Positions 52,053 through 60,327 are shown, counted from the stretch's first letter. The stretch is 64,000 bases of DNA from Lujinxingia litoralis (GCF_003260125.1 NZ_QHKO01000003.1:372845-436844), one strand, 5' to 3'. The notes: a model not told the origin generated them from the letters alone. Numbers and translations: made by a program.

Positions 52053-53681
52053 TTAGTCGCGATCGCGAGGGGGGCTCTGGCCCTTGCGGTGGCTGACTTT
52101 CTTGCGGGTCTTACGCGTGGCGAGTCGCCCGGAGGTCTTGCGATCTTTGCGCTCGTTGCGCTCGTCGCCGGCGGATTTCGAGGCGCGCGGGTCACTGGCG
52201 GATTTCGAGGCGCGCGGGCCGCGTGAGGACTTCGAGGAGCGCGAGCCCCGGCCCTTGGAGCGGCCGCGATGCCTGGAGGAGCGGCTCTTCTTGTTGCCGC
52301 CGGAGTTGCGGTGGCTGCTGGGCGCGATGGGGTTGAGGTCGGCCAGCGTGGGGGGCTTGAGCGTGTCGCCGGCGGCCAGGAGCGAAGCCGCCGCGGCCAC
52401 CTCGGTCATGTGGAAGCCCTCATCGACCAGGGCTTTGACCAGGTTGTAATGCGGCGAGAGTTCGGGGGATTTCGCCACGAGAATCTCGCGGAGGCGAGCG
52501 GCGTGAATCTCGGCAGCGCGGTGCTCGACGTCGGCGGCCGAGGGGACCTGCATGGGTTTGACGCTGACCTTCATCTGGCGTTCGACCTGACGGATGAAGG
52601 CCATCTGACGGTTGGAGACCAGGCTCACCGCCAGCCCCTCGCGTCCGGCCCGGCCGGTGCGGCCTACGCGGTGGGTGTAGGTGTCGACGTCGAAGGGCAG
52701 GTCGTAGTTGACGACCAGGCTCAGGTGGTCGACGTCCAGGCCGCGGGCGGCCACGTCGGTGCCCACGACCACGTCGAGTTGGCGCTCGCGCAGGCGGTGC
52801 AGCACCAGCTCGCGCTGCTGCTGGCCCAGGTCGCCGTTGAGGGCCTGGGCGCGGTGGCCCAGTTCGCAGAGCTTCTGGGCGATCTCTTCGGTGTCGGCGC
52901 GGCGCTGGGCAAAGACCAGCACGCCCTCGTGGTCGCTGGCGCGCAGCAGGCGGTCGAGCGCGAAGAACTTCTCGGGGTAGCGCAGGCGGATAAAGCGCTG
53001 CTCAATCGTGGTGCGATGGTGCGACTCGATGGTCACGCTCTGCGGCTCGCGCAGGTGCTTGCGGGCCACGGTCTCGATGGCGCGGGGCATGGTGGCCGAG
53101 AAGAGGGCGGTGCGACGCTCGGTGGGCGTGGCTTCCAGGATCGTCTCGACGTCGTCGATAAAGCCCATGCGCAGCATTTCGTCGGCTTCGTCGAGCACCA
53201 GCGCCTGCACCTTATCCAGGCGCAGGCTCTGGCGGCGCAGGTGATCGAGGACCCGGCCCGGGGTGCCCACGACCACGTGCACTCCGCGGCGCAGCGCGTG
53301 GAGCTGTCCCATCATCGAGGCCCCGCCGTACACCGGCAAAATGGTCAGGCCCGGGCGATGGCGCGCGTAGGACTCCATGGCTTCGGCGATCTGCACGGCC
53401 AGCTCACGGGTCGGGGTGAGGATCAGCCCCTGGACCGCGCGCTCCGAGAGATCGATGGCGTCGAGCATCGGCAGCGCAAAGGCCGCCGTCTTGCCGGTGC
53501 CGGTGCGGGCCTGGCCGATGATGTCGTGGCCGGCCAGCAGCAGGGGGATCGCGCCGGCCTGGATGGGCGTGGGGGTGTCGTAGCCGGCGTCGGTGACCGC
53601 GTTCAAAATGGGCGCGCTCAGCCCGAGCTGGTCGAAGGTAGACGTGGGGACAGACGCCGCGGCGTCAACCGTGGTGCTCAT
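52053..53681 (-). CDS. deaD: DEAD-box RNA helicase, DeaD/CsdA type
   Basis: A 542-residue helicase. Q motif P-T-P-I-Q-A-G; I, A-R-T-G-T-G-K-T (58-65); Ia, P-T-R-E-L-A; GG; II, L-D-E-A-D-E-M-L; III, S-A-T-M-P; V, D-V-A-A-R-G-L-D-V; VI, H-R-V-G-R-T-G-R-A-G. After the core comes a region of about 60 residues (V-E-H-R-A-A-E-I-H-A-A-R-L) that resembles the CsdA dimerisation part, and then an Arg/Ser/Lys-rich tail with short repeats (R-A-S-K-S-A-S-D-P and R-A-S-K-S-A-G-D). It is shorter than CsdA and lacks a clear RNA-binding DbpA-type domain. Start 53681. Confidence 0.93.
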   Translation of the reverse strand: MSTTVDAAASVPTSTFDQLGLSAPILNAVTDAGYDTPTPIQAGAIPLLLAGHDIIGQARTGTGKTAAFALPMLDAIDLSERAVQGLILTPTRELAVQIAEAMESYARHRPGLTILPVYGGASMMGQLHALRRGVHVVVGTPGRVLDHLRRQSLRLDKVQALVLDEADEMLRMGFIDDVETILEATPTERRTALFSATMPRAIETVARKHLREPQSVTIESHHRTTIEQRFIRLRYPEKFFALDRLLRASDHEGVLVFAQRRADTEEIAQKLCELGHRAQALNGDLGQQQRELVLHRLRERQLDVVVGTDVAARGLDVDHLSLVVNYDLPFDVDTYTHRVGRTGRAGREGLAVSLVSNRQMAFIRQVERQMKVSVKPMQVPSAADVEHRAAEIHAARLREILVAKSPELSPHYNLVKALVDEGFHMTEVAAAASLLAAGDTLKPPTLADLNPIAPSSHRNSGGNKKSRSSRHRGRSKGRGSRSSKSSRGPRASKSASDPRASKSAGDERNERKDRKTSGRLATRKTRKKVSHRKGQSPPRDRD

Positions 53682-54004
53682 AGGTGCTCCAGATGTGCCG
53701 GAAAAAGGGTGACGAGCTCGACCCTTGACTCCGGCGAGGCGCCACAGAAGGCGCATCGGAGCAGCAAAAGGACAGCGCGCCCGGACGTTTCGGCAATCAG
53801 GTCGGGCGCTTAGCTCTGAGGGACTCGGACACCACGGCAGGCGGCGTCCGGCAAGCGGCTTGTGTCAGCGTTGAGCCCGAAGGTCAAGCGCGATAGATCG
53901 ATAAGGGTGCAATTGTTTCGTCGCTGTTGAAGTTCTGCTGGCGAGTCAAGATTCCCTGAGCACGCATCTGTCTTGAACCTCCCCCCTTATGTGAGTGATC
54001 CACC
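53682..54004. other. Divergent regulatory region, helicase and DksA-like genes
   Basis: A gap of 323 nt with a locally AT-richer patch at about 53885-53960, which is where promoters could lie. I do not see a promoter pair that I can defend. DEAD-box mRNAs often have long leaders; the sequence shows no obvious riboswitch or cold-box. Confidence 0.4.
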
Positions 54005-54397
54005 TTGGAAGAAGAAGAACTGCAGGCATTGCGCGAGAAACTCCTGGCCCGTCGCCGGGAACTCCTCACTCAGGGCGACCTCAGCGTCGACCCGAACCGC
54101 CCCACGCCGGTGGAGCATGCCGATGAAGACGAGCAGCCCCTCAACGAGATGAACCAGGTCATCGCCTCCAAGCGCAACCGGGCTCGCGTCGACGAGCTGC
54201 GCAAGATCGAGGCCGCGCTCCAACGCATGGCCGCCGACCCCGAGGAGTTCGGCCTCTGCCTGGACTGCGATGAGCCCATCCCGGTGCGCCGCCTGGAGCT
54301 GATGCCCTGGGCCACCTTATGCGTGCCTTGCCAGACCAAGCGTTCCGGTCCGCGCCGCGACGGTCGGCGGCGGCATCTGCGCGATTTTGACGACTGA
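54005..54397 (+). CDS. DksA/TraR-family zinc-finger protein
   Basis: A 130-residue protein: an N-terminal helical hairpin (E-E-E-E-L-Q-A-L-R-E-K-L ... R-V-D-E-L-R-K-I-E-A-A-L) and a C-terminal C4 zinc finger C-L-D-C-D-E-P-I ... L-C-V-P-C-Q. DksA-type proteins act in the RNA polymerase secondary channel with ppGpp; the shorter, TraR-like ones act without it. The acidic tip residues (D-D/E) are not obvious, so a role in the stringent response is an inference. The start is TTG (non-ATG), and the ribosome-binding site is weak. It is the first gene of a run of six plus-strand genes. Confidence 0.88.
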   Translation: MEEEELQALREKLLARRRELLTQGDLSVDPNRPTPVEHADEDEQPLNEMNQVIASKRNRARVDELRKIEAALQRMAADPEEFGLCLDCDEPIPVRRLELMPWATLCVPCQTKRSGPRRDGRRRHLRDFDD

Positions 54398-54516
54398 GTT
54401 CGGGACGTGGGGGCTGAGTCTCTTCGCTGGCGTTGGCACACCGACATGGTTAAAGTCCGCCCTCCGGCAACCGGGTACGCTTTTGATGAGAGTCTGGCCC
54501 CTTTTCGGAGGATTCG

Positions 54517-55194
54517 TTGAACGAGATTCAAGCACAACAACGCCGCCGTGCGCGGATCCTGGGAGCCTTGTCCTTCGCGCTCTCCCTGGTGAGCCTGCCC
54601 AGCCTGGCGGGGGCGGTCTACGATATCGTCATCGGAGCTGAGAACATGAAGGGGGCCATCATGGCCGGGCTCTTTATGGCGCTGATTCTGGCTCTGGGAG
54701 TCTTTCTGGGGCGCCTGGCTCTGCGCTCCCACCAGGCCTCAAAGCGCGTGACGATTACCGAGGAGCTGGAGCGCATGGTCCTCCAGCTGGCCCGGGCCTC
54801 TCATGGCGAAATCTCGGCCTCGGACATCGCGCTGGGCACTCGTCTCAACCTTGAACAGGCCGCCGAAGTGCTGGCCGTCATGGAGCTTCGGGGTCATGCC
54901 TACTCCACGGTGAGCACCGAGGGCTCCCGGCGCTTTGTCTTCCCTGACCTGCGCTCCAGTGCGCGCCAGGAGAGCGACGAGGAGCGCGTTTTCCTCGATG
55001 AGCTGCGCAGTTCCTCCCTCGTCGACTATCGCGAGGGGGTGAGCGTCCAGGGCCAGGCGGCCCGCGCCGACCTCGTCGATTATCGCGAGGGGGTGAGCGT
55101 CCAGGGCCAGGAGGCCCGGGCCGACCTCGTCGATTATCGCGAGGGGGTGAGCCGTCAGGGCCAGGAGGCCCGCGCCGAAGAGTGGGATAGGTAG
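54517..55194 (+). CDS. Membrane-anchored winged-helix protein, B-type 0, with C-terminal repeats
   Basis: A 225-residue protein. Two membrane segments (about 14-36 and 47-66) precede a winged-helix-like domain at about 80-150: L-A-R-A-S-H-G-E-I-S-A-S-D-I-A-L-G, L-E-Q-A-A-E-V-L, M-E-L-R-G-H-A-Y and F-V-F-P-D-L. The last 60 residues are three copies of an 18-residue repeat starting L-V-D-Y-R-E-G-V-S. TTG start at 54517 with GGAGG 5 nt upstream. The domain is shared by the four genes that follow. Function unknown; membrane-tethered DNA or protein binding is inferred from the fold pattern. Confidence 0.75.
   Translation: MNEIQAQQRRRARILGALSFALSLVSLPSLAGAVYDIVIGAENMKGAIMAGLFMALILALGVFLGRLALRSHQASKRVTITEELERMVLQLARASHGEISASDIALGTRLNLEQAAEVLAVMELRGHAYSTVSTEGSRRFVFPDLRSSARQESDEERVFLDELRSSSLVDYREGVSVQGQAARADLVDYREGVSVQGQEARADLVDYREGVSRQGQEARAEEWDR
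55018..55179. repeat. Three 54-nt direct repeats at the 3' end of the gene
   Basis: Units start at 55018, 55072 and 55126, nearly identical in sequence. Each encodes L-V-D-Y-R-E-G-V-S-V-Q-G-Q-E-A-R-A-D or a close variant. The near-identity suggests recent expansion or ongoing homogenisation. Confidence 0.92.
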
Positions 55195-55328
55195 GTGCTT
55201 GGGCCCGAACCATGCTATGGAGAGGGCCGCCCGAGTCATTGCTTGCGCGTGGGGAGCCCCGAGGTCCGGAAGGGATAGGGACCCGGGGTCGGGATGAATT
55301 CAAAGCGTCGCGTCAGGCGTGTGATGAG

Positions 55329-55346
55329 ATGAGAGTGAAGCGTTGA
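55329..55346 (+). other. Leader mini-ORF M-R-V-K-R, overlapping the next start
   Basis: ATG-AGA-GTG-AAG-CGT-TGA, whose TGA overlaps the TTG start of the A1 gene (CGTTGA). The same 18-nt context (GATGAGATGAGAGTGAAGCGTTGAAA) stands before the A2 gene at 56947-56964, where it extends to M-Y-D-E-M-R-V-K-R. It could couple translation or only provide a GAGAG-type ribosome-binding site. Confidence 0.45.
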
Positions 55347-56131
55347 AAACGAGCAAAAAGGATAAGGGCTCCACGACAGATGAGAACGTGAATCCGAGCG
55401 AGCCCAACGCGAGCCATGGGTTCGAGTACGATCTGGAGCTGGCCAAAGCCACCCAGGGAGAGTTTGAGGGTGAGATCGCGCTGGTCGAATCCTCGTTGGG
55501 GCTCGGGCCGTTCAAGGTGCTCTTTCTGGTTGTGGTGTTCTGCGCGAGCCCGGTGTTGGTCGGCTGCCTCTCCCCGGTCCTCTTTGCGATGTGTGCGGCG
55601 ATCCTTTTTGGGGCGTCCTGGTGCGTGGGGCCCTCGGGGCTGAGGATGATGCCCGACCCGAGAGTCGATGTGATCGACGACATGTTTGATCGGGAGGGCG
55701 CGTCCGGGCGGCAGGGGTTGATGCTGATAGGAGGGCTTATTGCCGGACTTTTCGCGGTGATCTGTGTTGCCAAAGGGGCACTGCCCTGGCTGGGCGACGT
55801 GTCACTGGAGGATGCCTACGACCAGGTTGCGTTTTTTGGTTTTGGCGCCGTTTCGATGGGGCTGGCGACCAGCATGTTCTGGAAGGAGTACATCCGTGAG
55901 AGCCGTCGTCTCGACGACCCCCAGCTGCTGGTGTCGGTGGAGCATTTTATCCTCGAAAGCGCCGCGCAGCAGGGCTCGATCACCGCGGGCACCCTGGCGG
56001 TGAACTCCCGACTCTCCCTGCACCAGGCCTCGGAGGTGTTGCGCCTCCTGGAGGTGCAGGGCCATTTGCAGTCGACGGTGGTGGGGGATGGGGCGCTGCA
56101 TTTCAGGATAGCGGGCCATGACAAACCCTGA
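55343..56131 (+). CDS. Membrane-anchored winged-helix protein, A-type 1
   Basis: A 262-residue protein: a hydrophilic N-terminus (1-50, starting with K-T-S-K-K-D-K-G-S), membrane segments at about 55-75 and 75-95, a conserved D-x-F-D-R-E-G-A-x-x-R-x-G loop, two more segments at about 128-148 and 165-185, and a winged-helix-like C-terminal domain (V-E-H-F-I-L-E-S-A-A-Q-Q-G-S-I-T-A-G-T-L-A, L-H-Q-A-S-E-V-L-R-L-L-E-V-Q-G-H-L). It has the same order as the A2 gene. TTG start, overlapped by a mini-ORF stop. Function unknown. Confidence 0.75.
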   Translation: MKTSKKDKGSTTDENVNPSEPNASHGFEYDLELAKATQGEFEGEIALVESSLGLGPFKVLFLVVVFCASPVLVGCLSPVLFAMCAAILFGASWCVGPSGLRMMPDPRVDVIDDMFDREGASGRQGLMLIGGLIAGLFAVICVAKGALPWLGDVSLEDAYDQVAFFGFGAVSMGLATSMFWKEYIRESRRLDDPQLLVSVEHFILESAAQQGSITAGTLAVNSRLSLHQASEVLRLLEVQGHLQSTVVGDGALHFRIAGHDKP

Positions 56132-56244
56132 CCCTCGGCACGTGGGAGTAGGGACGTTCGTTGGCATCGTAAGTTTCGACGTTCGAGGCCTCCGGCTCGC
56201 CAGACCGGGCTCGACGCCCGGGGACATGAAAAGAGGTACACGCC

Positions 56245-56751
56245 ATGGACTATGAAAACGCAAAGAGCCCGCCCTATTACAAGTGGATGGGCGGCCTGTG
56301 TCTGTCGGTGGGGATTCCCCTGGGGGGCTGGAGCGTGGGGATACTGACCAGTGGTTACCCGGAGGCGAAGGCGTGGGTTTTGCTCTTCCTGGCGGTGATC
56401 GCGGCTTTTGTAGGACTGTTGATGGTCCTGGTTCCCGCGCTGCCACAGGACATCCGCGCACTCACGGAGGATGGCGAGCGCAATACGCTGGCCATCGCCC
56501 GAGCTCGGGAAGGGCGCCTCAGTGTCGTGGAGCTGGCGCTCTATGGGAGGGTGAGTTTGCGAGATGCTCAGACGATCCTCTCGCACTTTGAAGCTGAGGG
56601 GTATGCCTACGTGATCGTCAGCGAAGAAGGCGTTCAACACTATGTGTTTCCCGACTTCTCGCCAGGGCCCCGGGAGTTATCAGAGAGCGAGTCCGAGAAC
56701 TTCATGCGGCGCCTGGCTGAGGCCGAGGCCGAGGTTGAGGTTCATGGCTGA
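56245..56751 (+). CDS. Membrane-anchored winged-helix protein, B-type 1
   Basis: A 168-residue protein: two membrane segments (about 14-34 and 43-63), then the winged-helix-like domain (A-R-A-R-E-G-R-L-S-V-V-E-L-A-L-Y-G, L-R-D-A-Q-T-I-L-S-H-F-E-A-E-G-Y-A-Y) ending Y-V-F-P-D-F-S-P-G-P, and an acidic tail N-F-M-R-R-L-A-E-A-E-A-E-V-E-V-H-G. B2 is its duplicate (D-F-M-R-R-L-A-E-A-Q-A-E-V-E). The upstream context (GCCCGGGGACATGAAAAGAG) is conserved at B2 (GCCCGGGGATATGAAAGGAG). The ATG at 56245 is preferred. Confidence 0.75.
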   Translation: MDYENAKSPPYYKWMGGLCLSVGIPLGGWSVGILTSGYPEAKAWVLLFLAVIAAFVGLLMVLVPALPQDIRALTEDGERNTLAIARAREGRLSVVELALYGRVSLRDAQTILSHFEAEGYAYVIVSEEGVQHYVFPDFSPGPRELSESESENFMRRLAEAEAEVEVHG

Positions 56752-56934
56752 GCGGCAGGGATTGCTGTGGCCGTGGTCAGTGCGGGGTGCCGGGCCCCGG
56801 CGCCCGGTGTGTACACGTCAGGGGTGATGCGATCTGCGCGCTGGAGAGGAGCGTCAGAGTCACGGCATGCACGCCGGGAGCCCCGGGGGCGGTGGCAGAT
56901 CCGACGTGAAGATGAATTGCGTACGTCGCTTGAT

Positions 56935-56964
56935 ATGTATGATGAGATGAGAGTGAAGCGTTGA
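56935..56964 (+). other. Leader mini-ORF, second copy (M-Y-D-E-M-R-V-K-R)
   Basis: The duplicate of the mini-ORF before A1; its TGA again overlaps the TTG start of the following gene. The preceding 40 nt differ from the first copy, so only the last 25 nt or so are conserved. Confidence 0.4.
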
Positions 56965-57884
56965 AAAAGAACAAAAAGGATAAGGGCTCCAAGAAGAGCA
57001 AGGGCTTCAAGAAGAGCAAGGGCTCCAAGAAGGGGAAACACACCGAAAGATGGGAGTCCGACGATGAGCTTAAGCCGTCGAGTGCCCCGTGGGATGAGTC
57101 CGACGATGAGCTTAAGCCTTCGAGTGCCCCGTGGGATGAGTCCGATGACGAGCTCTCGCGGATTGAAACCGCATGGGAAGAGCCTGACGACGACATCAAG
57201 CTGTCTGACAACTCCTGGAAGAACGACCCGATGACGATAGCGCCCTTTGCCGTGGTGTTCTTGGCAAGTGTGGTGTTGGGCGGCTGTTTGACCCCGGCAA
57301 TCTATGCGTTGGCGCTGCCGATCTTGGTGGGCGCACACTGGTGGGCGCGTGAGCCTGCAAGAAAGACAAGGGTCAATCCCAGAAAGGACATGATCGGCGA
57401 TGTTTTTGACCGAGAGGGGGCGGCTCGCCGGCGCGGGGTGATGTATATGAGCGCGCTTATCACCGGGCTCGTCACGTTGCTCTTTTTGGTCATGGGGGCG
57501 TTTCCCTGGCTCGGGGCAGGATCGTTGGAAGAAGCCTACGAGACGATCGTGGTCTTCGGCATTCTTTCCATTGTGCTGGGGCTTGCCACCGCTGTTTTCT
57601 GGGAGGAGTACCGTAGCGAGAGCAGCCGCATCAAAGCGCCCCGACTTCTACCCTCGGTGGAGCGTTTCATCCTCGAAAGCGCTGTGGAGCACGGCTCGAT
57701 GACGGCGGGGACCCTGGCGCTGAACTCCAGGCTCGACCTGAAGCAGGCATCGACGGCGTTGGGGCATCTTGAGGAACAGGGCTATTTGCACTCGGAGGTG
57801 GTTGGCGATGGGGCGTTGCAATACAGCTTTGTCGAGCTTCCCCGGCCCAGTCCTTCGCGAGCGTGGAGGGGCGGCGCCAAATGA
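56961..57884 (+). CDS. Membrane-anchored winged-helix protein, A-type 2
   Basis: A 307-residue duplicate of A1. The N-terminus is longer, with Lys-Lys-Ser-Lys-Gly motifs (residues 1-26) and acidic 14-residue repeats (W-D-E-S-D-D-E-L-K-P-S-S-A-P) at about 30-60. Membrane segments lie at about 93-112, 112-130, 165-185 and 200-220, with D-V-F-D-R-E-G-A-A-R-R-R-G-V between. The C-terminal winged-helix-like domain is V-E-R-F-I-L-E-S-A-V-E-H-G-S-M-T-A-G-T-L-A-L-N-S-R. TTG start at 56961. The Pro/Ser-rich end differs from A1. Confidence 0.75.
   Translation: MKKNKKDKGSKKSKGFKKSKGSKKGKHTERWESDDELKPSSAPWDESDDELKPSSAPWDESDDELSRIETAWEEPDDDIKLSDNSWKNDPMTIAPFAVVFLASVVLGGCLTPAIYALALPILVGAHWWAREPARKTRVNPRKDMIGDVFDREGAARRRGVMYMSALITGLVTLLFLVMGAFPWLGAGSLEEAYETIVVFGILSIVLGLATAVFWEEYRSESSRIKAPRLLPSVERFILESAVEHGSMTAGTLALNSRLDLKQASTALGHLEEQGYLHSEVVGDGALQYSFVELPRPSPSRAWRGGAK
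57051..57145. repeat. In-gene 42-nt acidic repeats in A2
   Basis: Two copies, near-identical, of a 42-nt unit (GTCCGACGATGAGCTTAAGC start) encode the D-E-S-D-D-E-L-K-P-S-S-A-P-W repeat, with a third degenerate copy. The 42-nt length is shared with the 48.1-kb intergenic repeat, but the sequence is not. Confidence 0.8.
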
Positions 57885-57965
57885 CCCCCGGGAGTTTCTG
57901 TAGGAGAGGTCCGCGGCACGAGAGAAGAGGCTTGGAGCCCGGGGATATGAAAGGAGATACGCGCG

Positions 57966-58481
57966 ATGAATGAGGATGCAGGCGAACGTGATACGACGGC
58001 CGCGTGGATTGCTTTTTTATGCCTGTCGTTGGGGATTGGCCTGGGATTTTGGAGCCTGGGTGTGTTTCAGAGTGGCATGGGAGGGGCCAAGACGTGGGCG
58101 GTGATGGTGCTGGCGGTGATGGCGCTGGGCTTCGGAGGGTACTTGATCCGCAGTTACCTGCGACCGTGGAAGATGACGCTCGACGAAGAGGACGAGCGCA
58201 AGATTCTGGCCCTCGTCAGCGCTCGGGAAGGGCGGATCAGCGTTGTGGAGTTGGCGCTCGATACGAAGATGACCTTGAGGAGGGCTCAAAACGCGCTTTC
58301 TTGCCTGGAGCATAGCGGACACGCCTACATCACCCTCAGCGCCCATGGCACCTCATACTACGTCTTTCCCGACTTCTCGCCGGCTCCGGAGGGCCTGGAA
58401 AGCCGCGACGCCGAGGACTTCATGCGGCGTCTGGCCGAGGCGCAGGCCGAGGTTGAGGACGAGGTTGAGGTCCACGTCTGA
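57966..58481 (+). CDS. Membrane-anchored winged-helix protein, B-type 2
   Basis: A 171-residue duplicate of B1: two membrane segments (about 13-33 and 42-62), the winged-helix-like domain (S-A-R-E-G-R-I-S-V-V-E-L-A-L-D-T, L-R-R-A-Q-N-A-L-S-C-L-E-H-S-G-H-A-Y), Y-Y-V-F-P-D-F-S-P-A-P, and an acidic tail. It is the last gene of the array. ATG at 57966, with AAAGGAGA upstream. Confidence 0.75.
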   Translation: MNEDAGERDTTAAWIAFLCLSLGIGLGFWSLGVFQSGMGGAKTWAVMVLAVMALGFGGYLIRSYLRPWKMTLDEEDERKILALVSAREGRISVVELALDTKMTLRRAQNALSCLEHSGHAYITLSAHGTSYYVFPDFSPAPEGLESRDAEDFMRRLAEAQAEVEDEVEVHV

Positions 58482-58566
58482 GTCGGGTGCCCCCCTGTGG
58501 CCCGCGTCTCCCACCGTGTCACCGGGACCGGGTGGTGTGGCACAGGCCGGTCCCGGGGTGCAGGCG

Positions 58567-59676
58567 TCAGGGCTGCGACGATTTTGAGGTCAGGATCTCG
58601 TCGGGCTTGTCGATGCCCGGTCGCACGATGATCTGAGAGACGTCCGGGCGTTCGCGCTGCTCGACCGGCTCCAGTGCCACTGATTCTTCGAGTTCGGCGG
58701 CATGGTAGATGGCTTCGATGATGCGCACATCGGCCATCCCCTCGTAACCATCGGGCTCCGGCGGGCGTTGGTGCTGAATGCACTCGGCGAAGTAGAGCAG
58801 CTGGGCGCCAAATTGATCGTGTCGGGGGAAGGTGCGCGCAAAGGGCTCCGGGGTGCTCACCCTCAGGGTGATGGGCAGCGCGGAGGAGAAGGCCGGGCTT
58901 AAGCTCAGCGCCCCGTCCTCCCCGAGCAGGTCCAGGCGCCCGATGGAGGCGCTGCCCAGGCTGGAGACAAAACTCGCCAGGCGATCGCCGGGAAAGCGCA
59001 GCGTGGCCGAGGTCGATTCATCACAGTAGTCAAAGCGCGGGTCGCCGGGCCGGCGTTGACTCGTGGCCATGACCTCCAGAGGTTCGGCGCCAAAGAGGTA
59101 GCGCGCGGCGTTGATACCGTAGATGCCCATGTCGTACACGCTGCCGCCACCCTCATCCAGGGGGCTCAGGCGGATGTTGCCCGGGGCGACATTCTGGCCG
59201 AAGGCGCCCGTTAAGTAGCGCAGCTCTCCCAGCGCGCCCCGCTGTGCCATGTCGAGCGCGTGCAGATGGGCCGGGTCGAAGTGCAGGCGATAGGCCGTCA
59301 TCAGATGGACCTCGGCCTCTTCGCAGGCCGCGATCATCTTGCGGCACTCGACCTCGCTCACCGCCAGCGGTTTCTCGCATAAGACATGCACCCCGGCCTC
59401 GGCCGCGCTCAGGGTGTACTCGCAGTGCAGGTGGTTGGGCAGCGCGATGTAGAGGGCGTCGATATGTCCCTGTGTCAGAAAGTCGTCGAAGTCGCGGTAG
59501 TGGATGCGATGGGGCACATCGTAGCGCTCTCCGAGCACCTGCAGCTTCCTCGCATCGCCGGAGATGATGGCGCTGAGGTGGGCGTTGGGAGTGCCCGCGA
59601 ACGCGGGCAGGATGGCGCTCTGGGCGATATAACCCAGGCCAATGACGCCAAAACGTACGGGATCGGCGGTGCTCAT
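58567..59676 (-). CDS. Gfo/Idh/MocA-family NAD(P)-dependent oxidoreductase
   Basis: A 369-residue sugar or inositol dehydrogenase-like enzyme. The N-terminal Rossmann motif is F-G-V-I-G-L-G-Y-I-A-Q-S-A-I; the conserved substrate motif is C-E-K-P-L-A-V; the C-terminal domain has the G-G-G-S-V-Y-D-M-G-I-Y region with the catalytic Asp of this family. There is no nearby sugar operon, so the substrate is unknown. ATG at 59676. The gene is separated by a small gap from the membrane array, on the opposite strand. Confidence 0.92.
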   Translation of the reverse strand: MSTADPVRFGVIGLGYIAQSAILPAFAGTPNAHLSAIISGDARKLQVLGERYDVPHRIHYRDFDDFLTQGHIDALYIALPNHLHCEYTLSAAEAGVHVLCEKPLAVSEVECRKMIAACEEAEVHLMTAYRLHFDPAHLHALDMAQRGALGELRYLTGAFGQNVAPGNIRLSPLDEGGGSVYDMGIYGINAARYLFGAEPLEVMATSQRRPGDPRFDYCDESTSATLRFPGDRLASFVSSLGSASIGRLDLLGEDGALSLSPAFSSALPITLRVSTPEPFARTFPRHDQFGAQLLYFAECIQHQRPPEPDGYEGMADVRIIEAIYHAAELEESVALEPVEQRERPDVSQIIVRPGIDKPDEILTSKSSQP

Positions 59677-60327
59677 AAACTCCTCGGCGCTTCAAGACTC
59701 GACCAGGGGGCGGGGTGCTCTCGAATATGAGCACGGGCCGGCGAGCTGCGAAATCAGTGAGAGGCCGGGGCCGGGGGCTGGGAGGCCGTCGCCAGCTTGA
59801 CTTTTAGGGGGAGCGGTCCCTAGGTTTGTCGCCGATGCCGCCGGAGCACCTCCGGCGAAGGTGCGTATCACCTCCCTGTTGACGCCGCTCCCCTTGAGCC
59901 CGGCTACTCGCCATTGCGGAGCGCCTGCCAGATGACGACGATGATCGATTCTTTCTACATCCGACTTCGCTGAGCCCCGTCGGCCGCGTCGACCTCTTGG
60001 GGTGACGACGACTGACGTGCAGGCTTAACCATCGCCCCATGTACGCTACTTACGCGACGCGTGTGGGACCGATGGGGGAGTGCCCCTCAGAGGGCAACGT
60101 CAGGGTGCAGATTCGCCCTGGCGCAACGCTCCTGCGTACCGTGGATGTAGAGGGAAGCACGCGATCCGGCAGGCCCGGCCTTCACCCTCGAAGGCGCCTT
60201 CTCGGGGCACCTTCGCTCCGGCTGAAAGTTCGTCGGCATCTCCCTTCCTTTCCATCCGGTACCTCCATCGTGTCACCGTGACGTCTGTCGCTCTGGTGAG
60301 GCTCTTGAGCCCACTTAAGGAGGTCTT
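59677..60327 (+). promoter_or_regulatory. Long leader region upstream of hflX-mph
   Basis: A gap of 651 nt between the divergent oxidoreductase gene and hflX-mph, unusually long for this dense window. It holds several inverted repeats, among them GCCGGAGCACCTCCGGC (about 59843) and a set of CCTTC/GAAGG blocks at about 60175-60230 (including GAAGGCGCCTTC) that can pair in more than one way. A small open frame starts at 60039. This could be a drug-responsive attenuator, but no T-run or clear ribosome-stalling leader peptide is visible, so this is inference. Confidence 0.35.

Noticed and set aside
59804..60040. Arg/Ser-rich minus-strand frame in the hflX leader
   Set aside because: Low complexity, no ribosome-binding site and no similarity to any family that I can recognise.
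60039..60281. 80-codon plus-strand frame in the hflX leader as a leader peptide
   Set aside because: It has no ribosome-binding site and no drug-sensing-like short peptide; kept only as a part of the leader region.
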